64,000 nt of DNA from Fusarium oxysporum f. sp. lycopersici 4287 (Eukaryota > Ascomycota > Sordariomycetes > Hypocreales > Nectriaceae): positions 2,416,340 through 2,480,339 of the forward strand of contig NC_030991.1 of NCBI RefSeq assembly GCF_000149955.1. The letters run 5' to 3'. The notes beneath the pieces were generated by a model. It was not told the origin of the DNA. It saw only the letters and a list, made by a program, of their open reading frames with translations, and did no database searches. Positions 23,984 through 32,719 of the stretch are shown here, piece by piece (within the stretch, counting starts at the first letter, position 1; the number at the start of each line of letters is the position of its first letter). The translations under genes and the position numbers were made by a program.

Positions 23984-24895
23984 ATGTGTAACTACCATAA
24001 GTTCATAATTTCCATCTCGCCCAACAGCTTCTCTCAATCGCCGGCACTGGAAAGCAAATACTTATTTTTTCTAAAGGTGGCTGAGAACTTCGAACTTGAT
24101 GGCTACACTGTCGAAGACTTTTACGACTGGATAGCTGAGCCGCTTCTGCCTAAATTCAGGCAGTTACCCGAGGTCACGGCAAGCTTAACACTGCAAGACT
24201 TTCTTTTCCCTAAGACATCAAGATACAACATGCGAGGCGAAGGAGAAACTCTGGTTGCTATTCCATCCGATGGGAGCGATGATGTGGCTCCAATATTTGG
24301 CATTGATCTGCCAGAAGAGAGTTGCGCGCCTTGGCCTCAACATGACCCAAAGGACATTCAGTTGCCTAAGAAAAAGAACTCCCATGGGCCTCCATCATTT
24401 AAGCCGACCAAGGTTCTCTTGAAGGACGGTAATGCTGCCTATTTCAAGCCTATGAGGCCCGGAGACGAGAGGATCTTTTTGAACGAGCTCAACAAATATC
24501 GAAGCATACGCGATGCCCATCTTGACGAGTCCTTACGAATTTCACGCCTCATTGGCCTGGTGCGAGATGATTCCGGTCTGGCTTTTGGATTGCTCTTGAC
24601 GTATATTGATTGCGGCAACAAGACCTTACTCTGTGCAACACAATCAGATACGCCGGGCGACCTCCGACAGAAATGGGCCGAGCAGGTCCACGACCTGGTC
24701 CATCATCTGCATACTGCCGGTATTGTCTGGGGTGATGTGAAGCCCGACAATGTCCTTATCGACCGCCAGACGGATGCATGGCTGATTGATTTTGGCGGAG
24801 GGTACACACATGGCTGGGTGCCCAAGGAGTTGGCGGGATCCGTTGAAGGGGATTTGCATGGTTTGCAGAAAATTGAAGAGTTCCTAAGAGACTAA
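23984..24895 (+). CDS. Fungus-type protein kinase-like protein
   Basis: 303 residues from the ATG at 23984. The C-terminal half has a compact kinase catalytic core: LVHHLHTAGIVWGDVKPDNV (WGD replaces HRD), WLIDFGGGYT (DFG), then GWVPKELAGSVEGDLHGL. A lysine in VLLKDGNAAYFKP may be the ATP-contacting residue, but no glycine-rich loop is visible, so it may be a pseudokinase or lack conventional lobe I. The start is uncertain: the first codons could instead be an intron ending at ccaacag (24026), and an upstream exon may have been cut off when the pogo element inserted 105 bases upstream. Such kinase-like families are expanded in accessory regions of Fusarium. Substrate unknown. Confidence 0.65.
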   Translation: MCNYHKFIISISPNSFSQSPALESKYLFFLKVAENFELDGYTVEDFYDWIAEPLLPKFRQLPEVTASLTLQDFLFPKTSRYNMRGEGETLVAIPSDGSDDVAPIFGIDLPEESCAPWPQHDPKDIQLPKKKNSHGPPSFKPTKVLLKDGNAAYFKPMRPGDERIFLNELNKYRSIRDAHLDESLRISRLIGLVRDDSGLAFGLLLTYIDCGNKTLLCATQSDTPGDLRQKWAEQVHDLVHHLHTAGIVWGDVKPDNVLIDRQTDAWLIDFGGGYTHGWVPKELAGSVEGDLHGLQKIEEFLRD

Positions 24896-25033
24896 GCAGG
24901 TGATATTGATTGGCAGAATCACTTGTTGCTTGTTGCTGTGATGTGTATAAGCCAGTGTATAACATGTTCATACATTACTATATCGTCGCCATTCCTAATC
25001 GCTTGAGAAATGAGATATCTACTTCTGCTGCCC

Positions 25034-25591
25034 TTACTTTAAAGCCGCACTCATGAATCTTAAAATCTCTAGGTAATGCTCTNNNNNNNNNNNNNNNNNN
25101 NNNNNNNNNNNNNNNNNNNNNNNNNNNNNNNNNNNNNNNNNNNNNNNNNNNNNNNNNNNNNNNNNNNNNNNNNNNNNNNNNNNNNNNNNNNNNNNNNNNN
25201 NNNNNNNNNNNNNNNNNNNNNNNNNNNNNNNNNNNNNNNNNNNNNNNNNNNNNNNNNNNNNNNNNNNNNNNNNNNNNNNNNNNNNNNNNNNNNNNNNNNN
25301 NNNNNNNNNNNNNNNNNNNNNNNNNNNNNNNNNNNNNNNNNNNNNNNNNNNNNNNNNNNNNNNNNGGTCTAAGGCAAGGCCAAACAGATCTGCAATGCTA
25401 TGCTTTTTGCCTGGATGATCTGATGCACGTTTAGGACTCAGAGCAAAACCGCATTTGGCACATAGGATGGCTGCTTCCAGCAAATTGTAATAAAGGCGGG
25501 GCCTCTCGAGCTTCTGCAGCTTTGATGGGGGTAAAGTGGGGTGGCTACGTTGTTCATGAACAGAGGAGCGGGCCATTATGACTAAGCACAT
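25034..25591 (-). CDS. DUF3505 (OrsD-like) zinc-finger protein, interrupted by assembly gap
   Basis: The N-terminal part (from 25591, or 25576 for MARSSVHEQ) reads RPRLYYNLLEAAILCAKCGF, then ALSPKRASDHPGKKHSIADL: a C-x2-C...H...H finger characteristic of DUF3505/OrsD-like proteins. These occur in fungi alone and next to helicase-like or recombination proteins. After a 283-base run of N the frame ends EHYLEILRFMSAALK. Because the gap length is unknown, frame continuity and true length cannot be judged. Three palindromes lie upstream. Confidence 0.5.
   Translation of the reverse strand: MCLVIMARSSVHEQRSHPTLPPSKLQKLERPRLYYNLLEAAILCAKCGFALSPKRASDHPGKKHSIADLFGLALDXXXXXXXXXXXXXXXXXXXXXXXXXXXXXXXXXXXXXXXXXXXXXXXXXXXXXXXXXXXXXXXXXXXXXXXXXXXXXXXXXXXXXXXXXXXXXXXEHYLEILRFMSAALK
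25083..25365. other. Assembly gap (283 N)
   Basis: Run of N inside the DUF3505-like gene; nothing can be read here. Confidence 0.99.
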
Positions 25592-25741
25592 ATAAATATA
25601 ATAGACAGGATTGAATGGCGGAGATGGAGTAGATATAATAGGAAGATGATAAACACGTGAGTTTCAGTAGACAATGGTAATAAATGTTGTTGTTTAGGTC
25701 TGGAGTAGTCAAGTAATTAAACTTGACAAGGGTTAGCTGAC

Positions 25742-25882
25742 GGAAACGCGACGCGTTTCGTGTTCTAGGTTTTCTGATTTTCATCAGTACGGTATGTGAA
25801 ACGCAGTGCGTTTCCATCGGGGAAAGTATGGGGCGAAAATGCTAGACGGTGATTGGTCAAAAAAGGAAACACAGTGCGTTTC
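25742..25882. promoter_or_regulatory. Three 17-bp odd palindromes (operator-like)
   Basis: gaaacgcgacgcgtttc (about 25743), gaaacgcagtgcgtttc (about 25798) and gaaacacagtgcgtttc (about 25866). The first two are perfect palindromes around one central base; the third has one CG-to-CA change. They lie 150-310 bases upstream of the DUF3505-like start on the minus strand. The first contains ACGCGT (MCB) and TTTCGTG (reverse of SCB CACGAAA), the sites bound by fungal MBF/SBF cell-cycle factors. Regulatory function is inferred. Confidence 0.5.
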
Positions 25883-26522
25883 TGCTGATAATTCTTGATT
25901 ACCGGTAGATTCCTGATGTCAATTTCTTTGCTTTCAGAACAACATGCAACAAGTGATATTATTCCAACAACATGGGTTTAGAATAGGGAGCAAAAGGACA
26001 GGTCCAGCTGGGATGCATTAAATATTATTATTTTGTATTTACTATAGGCCCATGCTAAGCCCTTTGCAACTAATTCAACGTCATCCTTGTGACGAACTTT
26101 CCTGACATTAAGGGCATTCTCAACAGCGGGCTTTATCTGCCTAGCAACAGTATCACGTCGCCAGTACTGGAAAGAACAGCCGAGAATGTCCGCGCCTTCA
26201 TCAGGACGCGGTAATTGTCCCTACTGGCCCGTGTGATGTTTCGGGCATGGTCTCCAAATGGCCAACTGCTCGAGTAGCCAAGAGACGAAAAGACTCGGTG
26301 CTTCACGCAACGGCTCGAATGCGCAGGCTCGAGAGAAGCGATCAGGTGGTGGCGAAGCTTTATATGTAGCTGTGTCGCTTGTCCCGTTGATGTTGGTGGT
26401 CTTGCTGACGGGCCTGACGATAATAGCTTCAGGTTCAATAATGAGCCCAGCGGCAACAAGTTGGAGTGCGTCGCGGCATCATCCTCAAGTATTTAAATCA
26501 GATCTCTTACGCCCAACGATAT
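25883..26522. other. Intergenic, no gene recognised
   Basis: Open frames on both strands around 26133-26617 overlap each other and show no family motif; probably accidental. Confidence 0.4.
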
Positions 26523-27469
26523 TCATCCTGCTGAAAAATCCTCTCCTGCAGTTGGCGAGTCCTGGCTCAAGTAGCGTGAAGAGTTGTCAACCTCAGGTGT
26601 TGGTTGTTGTGCGATAGGAGACTCGGGAGATGACGGCACAGCTTGTCTTTGTGTATATTCTCTTTCGGTGGGTGAAGGGGTTTGTGGAGGACTGTATGAA
26701 GTTTGAGGCTTGAACGATGGGCGGATTTGACGCTTTGGTCGAGCGATGGTCGTGTCGCTGGGTTTGGCGACCTTGCGGCGAGGCTGGGCGTCATGTGTTG
26801 AGTCTTCGGCTTCCTCGTCCTCTGTTCGACGCTTTCTCTTCTGGTGCTTGGTTTGATGCTCGACCGCGTCTGTTTCAACATCCACATCGGTATTGCTGGG
26901 GGGCTCGATAGCATGGTCGTGAGATGACGGTAGAGACTTCGTATTGATCGATTTGGCAGCTCTGGCTTTGCGCCTTTCCTCCCTCGCTCGCCTTCTTGTC
27001 TGTCGCTTGGCCTCAACAGCGACAATGTCTATGCCAGCTTTTGCATACGTGCGAACAGTAACCTCGCGTATCATTCGCTGCAAGGGGCTACGGTGTTCCT
27101 CGTCGGTGTCGTTGTCGGAGCAGCTCATGCTAATGGGGACGGCAGCTGATTCCTCGTCCTCGGGGTCGACGAAACGCAGGCCCTGCAGACATTTGGGAAC
27201 TGGGTCATTTTCGATAGCGTAGAGACGCCGATCAAGTCGCTCGAGGAACTCGGGGTCAGGTCCAGTGAAGCACATGGGGAGAATCGGCGTCGATGGAAAC
27301 GTCACCAATTTGGCGCCGAAGGTCGGGACTGGGTCATCAAGAGGCTGCGCGATAAGATAAGCACAGTTCAAACCATCATTCAACGTGCTTAGATACTTAC
27401 TCCGTACTGTTTCTCATAACTGTCAGCTAGGCATTGCCGCCAGCCGCGTTTTCTCTGTCCTGAGGACAT
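26523..27469 (-). CDS. Charged hypothetical protein (probably nuclear)
   Basis: Two exons (27469-27401 and 27344-26523, 56-bp GT-AG intron, phase 0) give 296 residues. The N-terminus MSSGQRKRGWRQCLADSYEK continues as QYG|PLDDPVPTFG. A central acidic patch (SCSDNDTDEEHR) is followed by a very basic helix (KRQTRRRAREERRKARAAK), further KRKRR-type signals, and a Ser/Pro/Thr-rich tail. I do not recognise the family; it looks like a disordered nuclear or DNA-associated protein. It is transcribed divergently from the kinase gene at 27734 with 264 bases between the ATGs, and lies upstream of the DUF3505-like gene on the same strand. Confidence 0.62.
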
Positions 27470-27733
27470 GTGCAGCGATTGTCGATTAATGGTGTTGAGT
27501 CGAAAAACAGAAAGCCAGACGCCAAATTGACGCGTCGAGTAACGGAAGAATGATAGCCCGCTGATGACGCTTTGTCAGATGCTTCATACCATGGAACACG
27601 CCATTGGTCATATCTTTCTGTCCCGAGATACAGTACCTACCCTGCACTCCCCCAAAATCATTTACCCCACCATCACTGTTTATTTTATCTCAACCTCAAG
27701 CTCATGTAGAACCGAACTAGATATCTCGGAGTT
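27470..27733. promoter_or_regulatory. Divergent promoter region
   Basis: 264 bases separate the two ATGs of the hypothetical protein gene (-) and the kinase gene (+), so both promoters must lie here or overlap the 5' ends. No specific site recognised. Confidence 0.5.
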
Positions 27734-29570
27734 ATGGATGTCTCAGATATTCCAAGTAGCCAAGAGACGGTCGAGGACCCTACTTTACCAGGGTCCTCAG
27801 CTGAAGGGGCCACTATCATTCTGACACCAGAAAACGCTGAGGCACGACTGGCATTCCATGATGTTGCGGAATGGCTGCACACACAAACCGACGATCCTGA
27901 TAACCAAGCTGCGCAACTACACACACGAAAGTGCATGTGGATCTCTTCAAAGCAACAAAATGATCCTGAAGCCGCGCTTCAAGGAGCATCGGAAAGCCTT
28001 TCATCATCATCACCAATTTCATCGCCACGGGATCCAAAATCATCGTCCCGCTCAAACAAAAAAGATGAGAGTCGAGACCGTTACGAAATCTGGAAAGGCC
28101 ACTACTTCATATTTCTCGATAACCCCCCGCGAAATCCGTCAAGAGGATGGGTAGTTGGGGCTCTGAGAGATGCCCCCCATTTGAACGATATCGTCCTTTG
28201 TTTACATTCTGGTAACGACAAGATGTACAAGGTTCGACGCAATCAAGCTATCTTTCAAATCGATGAAACAAGTTTTGTATCTGTGCAGCCAATAACTAGC
28301 AAATCTGCGACCAAGGTCAACGGGGATAAGATCTCCGACAAGAGAGTTTTCAATCAGTCATCTGCTCAGCTTGCGTTTGGATCCCTCTGCTACCGAATCG
28401 AGTATGCTCGAGCGTCTTACGCTGACGACTATCCCAACAGAGTCCAGCGTTACTTGAAAGAGCATCTCAACATTCATACCACTCTATTGAACCTATCACT
28501 GACACCAACACCATCTGAAAACAGCCCCATTACCATCGGACAATGGACTATCAGCGCAGGTACTATAGGCAAAGGAGCATCTGGAATGGTCAGCATCGCC
28601 TCGAATGTCCAGGGTCAACGTGTTGCTTTGAAAAGAGTGCAAGTAGGAAGAGACAGGGAGCGCGTACGGAAAGTTCAAATAAAGCTAGAGACACTTGCTG
28701 CATTGAGCCTGAAGAAGAACGAAAACCGCTTGCTGCGACTTATCGAAGTTATCACGGATGATGTGAGATCAACTAATAGGATAGCCGATGTTTGGTTTGT
28801 TCAAGAACCAGCTGCTCAGGAAATACTTTCCACTGCCCTCACCAGGGGTCTGTTCAAACAAGGTCATGAGAGGTGAGATCAACACTAATAGCACAACTTC
28901 ACCGCACGAGCTTACCAGCCAGGATACCTATCATTACAACCGTTCTGGCAGATATACTCGGCGCTGCAAACTTCCTCCACAGAAATAACTGGATGCACGG
29001 AGATCTCAAACCCGCCAACATTGGTATCCGAACTTGGACCGCCGAGTGCAAATCTATAGTGCTGCTCGATCTCGACGATGCTGAGGAAAGCCCCTTTCCA
29101 GGTAGACATCACCCTGCTCGACCTGGAACCGGTGGAACCATTGGGTGGCTAGCTCCTGAGCGAGAGATGACGGGATACAACGAGTTGGCTGATACCTGGA
29201 GCATCGGTGTCATCGCCATTGAGATGATTTGGGGGCGCCATCCATGGCGACAGTGGAAGAATCCTTGGAGAACAGGCTCTGAGGCTAGTCAGTTGCAGAA
29301 AGAGTTTCAAGACATGTATGGAGAAGCCATTGAATCTTTAAACAAGCTTCATAATGAGGGTATGACCTGGCTTGGTGCGATTTACGTTGTGTAAGAGCGG
29401 TGCTGATTTTCTTGCTAGCTTTGAGAAACGCTGTTCTTGGCATGGTGCGGCATCCGTATGCTGTGACACCAGCACAATGCCAATCAAGACTTACAGCTAA
29501 AGAGGCTCTGAGTCTTCTGACGGATGCTGAGAATGGTGGAAACTCTAGTAAGCGACATAGAGCGTCTTGA
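27734..29570 (+). CDS. Fungus-specific protein kinase with N-terminal extension, one frame break
   Basis: MDVSDIPSSQETVEDPTLPG opens a roughly 270-residue N-terminal part with a weakly FHA-like core (RGWVVGALRD...LNDIVLCL). A kinase domain follows: glycine loop GTIGKGASGMVS, VALKRV (ATP-contacting Lys), NNWMHGDLKPANIGI (HGD instead of HRD), LLDLDDAEE in place of DFG (metal-binding Asp kept), GTIGWLAPE (APE). A 59-bp intron (29360-29418) joins HNEG to LRNAVLGMVRHPYAV; the end is SSKRHRAS. The frame is broken near 28872: FKQGHER is followed by TGA while the kinase continues in the next frame (RSTLIAQLHRTSLPARI). This may be a 1-base indel (pseudogene or assembly error) or an unrecognised very short intron. 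The remainder is clean, so it may be functional. Confidence 0.7.
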
Positions 29571-30599
29571 GATAGATATCTGGAGGCTTGCGCGGGCTAA
29601 GTTGCACTAGACGATACCTTTCGTATAGAGCTTGGGTAATTCGTAGTGAGTAGGATTTTAGTTACTATAGACCCAAAGAAAATAAAACATAGAGAACTGT
29701 AAGACAGACCTCTTCCTAGAATGGGCCCCCCTTGGGGACTGAGTTCACAGGCACACACAGAGACACATTAACCCGACCTGTGGCATTGGCCAACTCGAAC
29801 TTGGACATGTTCATGATTGTAAGATGACGTATGGAACCGACTAATAAAAGCGAAATCATGCAACATAACTACTACCCAGTTACAAGTAGATCGTTAGTTA
29901 GCAAAGCAATATTAGCCCTCATAGGTTCCGGTGACAAGCTCTCAGGAAGGAAACGGTCGAACACAACCAAATCCTCAAACTGATCGTCCTCGTGACACCG
30001 GACAATTTGCTCATCGGATGGAAAAAGAACTGTGGAACACTATCCTTTGGGAGATATTAACATCGGCAGCCCTTAGCATGTAGGACAGGAAAGACAGGTC
30101 GATTGGATAAACTCGTGGCCTAGAAGCAAATCAAGGCCGGAGTAACTGCTTGTCATGTCGCTTCATAACGAGGGTATTGGTAGAAAACGCAGGCGGTGAG
30201 GTGGTATGATTGATGGACGTAGAGATGAATCCGGGGATTAGGTAGGAGGAGGAGGGGGGCAAGAGAAGACTAGTCGCCTACAGGGGGGCACTGAGGGCTA
30301 TTATGAAGCTAAGCCAAGGTGATAGCAGCACGGTCACCTGTTGCCCATCATTAAAGCATAAAACAAGACATTAGGCCAGGCTATTCTCGAAATCCGGCGT
30401 TCAACAGTGTTCATAAACCCATATCAAAATAACCAATTACACTGAAGCCTGGTGTTACTGTTATTGAACACGACACAATTAGATACTGCCTCAAGACACT
30501 CGTGCAAGAACAGATGGGAGATTGGCTTGGGTGTATGTTGAATAAAGATTCCCTCTGGTCTAAACTTTTCTGACTTGATGCTATTCTGCTACAGAGACC
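29571..30599. other. Intergenic, no gene recognised
   Basis: 3' flank of the kinase gene and 5' flank of hAT copy A. No BED-finger exon for hAT A could be found here. Confidence 0.45.
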
Positions 30600-32624
30600 T
30601 CCTTGACATGTTCCAACCTCGTATATAGCGATGTGCCATTCACCATCTTCGAGCACAGCTTTCTTCGGAAGATCTTCCACCATTTCGACAGTGATTTAGT
30701 ACTCCAGATGGCGTGGAGTGGTAGTTCTGTCACTAGAGAGATACATCGACTCTTTGAAGCGAAGCGGGATACCATCAAAGCAGAGCTCCGCAACGCTTTG
30801 ACAGCGGTGCATATCAGCTTCGACCTCTGGACGTCACCGAATCACTTTGCAATCATGGCTGTATTTGCGCACTTTATAGATCAACTGGGTCATCAGCAAT
30901 CCCGTCTGCTGGTTCTGCGTCGTCAATTTGGTGCTCATAGTGGCGAGAACCTCGCCGGTTCTCTGATCGACATCGTCCACGAATGGGAGATTGAGGGGCG
31001 CGTTGGCTGTGCCATCTCTGATAACATGACGGCAAATGATACTTGCCTGTACTATATGTACCAGCGGCTCGATCCATCGATGAGACCTGTTGATATCAAA
31101 GCCCGCCGGATGCGATGCTATGGGCACACGCTCAATCTCGTCGCGCGTGCCTTTCTCTTTGGCAAAGACGCCGAGTCATTCGAGCTGGAGTCTGACATCA
31201 ACGGCATGCGCGGTCTTGTTGAGCAGGACCTGGATCATTGGCGCACGAAGGGACCAATTGGGAAGCTCCGCAACATTGTCAAGTTTATCCGTTCATCGCC
31301 GCAGCGGAGCGAACAGTTCAAGCGAGTTGCCCGAGAGCAGGATCACGAGGAATACCGGCTCTGCGAGGAATCCACGGCCGAGCTCGAGGTTGTCATGAAC
31401 AACGAAACGCGGTGGAACTCCACTTACATGATGCATGAGAGGGCTTTGCGAAAGCAGACAGATATCAGAGCATTTATCTTTGCAACTCAAGAAGAGGAAG
31501 ACGGGGCAAGACGGATCCCGGCGGAGGACATATTGTCCAGCGAAGACTGGCGGGTTCTTGGCGAAGTCAACGAGATTCTCAAACCCATATACCTTCAGAC
31601 GATGCGGACGCAAGGCTGGGGTAAAGGTGACAGCCATGGACACCTGTGGGAGGTGCTGATAGGAATGGAATATCTGTTGGAGCATTTTGAGGACTGGAAG
31701 GTCTTCTATAGTGAGGTTACGGAGGAAACAATGGGAGAAACTCAAGTGGATGCTGCGGAGCGGATTGCAACGGCGTCAGCAAATTTCCGAGTGTCCAACG
31801 GTCGGCCAAGCCGCGTTCGCCGTCCCCCTGCCCGCTTTGAGGAGGATGAGGTTTACGTGCTACCACAGCGGAGTCAACCTCCGAGATTCGTAGAATCTGC
31901 CTTACCGTTGCATTCTCGGGCTGATTATTCTACGGCGGAGAAACGATCGGCGTCCGAGACGTCGCAAAAGAGCACATTACCAGCGGACCATCGAGCCTAC
32001 ATCCGGGCATCAATCAACAACGGGTGGAAGAAGCTGAACGAGTATTATGACAAGCTCGGAGAATCTCCCTTGTTTGCGGCAGCAATCATTCTTCACCCGA
32101 GGTTCGGGATCAGCTGGTTAGAGGCGACTTGGGTGTCTGAGGAGCAACTCGCTTGGGTTCGTGATGCCAAGGCTGGAATCAAGGATTACTTCACCCGTTG
32201 GTACGACGCGAATCAGGGACTATGTGAGGAAACAATGAAGTACGACGCAGCGCCAAGGACGATGGGCCAAGAGGATGATCAGTACACTCAATGGATTAAC
32301 AGCAAGACGAAGAAAGCGTTTGCGACGGGTGGCAGTGTCGGCGAGCTCGAAAGGTACCTCCGTCTCGAGCCACAGGATACGCAGGATGCTACCCAATGGT
32401 GGAGAGACCACAGGGCTTCGTTTCCTTCACTGAGCAGCTTTGCCCTGGATGTCTTTGCTATTCCAGCGATGGCGAGCGATTGTGAGAGACAATTCAGCCT
32501 AGCGAAGCTGACGTTGACTTCTCAGAGGCTCTCGATAGGCGCAGATACATTGGAACATGTTCAATGCCTCAAGAACTGGGTCAGGCAGGGCGGAGTAAGG
32601 TTAGGTAGTTGGGTGGGTAGCTGA
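30600..32624 (+). pseudogene. hAT transposase, copy A (5'-truncated, core open)
   Basis: A long open frame of about 673 codons without an in-frame ATG at its left edge. It starts at the block SDVPFTIFEHSFLRKIFHHF, which corresponds to an internal position of copy B. It keeps the hAT catalytic region (HISFDLWTSPNHFAIM, CAISDNMTANDTC, RRMRCYGHTLNLV, MNNETRWNSTYMM) and the dimerisation domain (FALDVFAIPAMASDCERQFS, LKNWVRQGG). The BED zinc finger and promoter seen in copy B are missing, so it is probably a dead 5'-truncated copy, although no stops interrupt the rest. Confidence 0.85.
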
Positions 32625-32719
32625 GTGTTGGTGTACACGAGGGGATGACTTCGGGTAGGGGTCTCCACTCACGGAATTGAAAAGGGTATCAATCAAATCA
32701 AACAAATCAACTTTGAGCT

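Noticed and set aside
26133..26617. Opposed 108- and 119-codon frames
   Set aside because: They overlap on opposite strands, and neither has a motif or a plausible splice extension.
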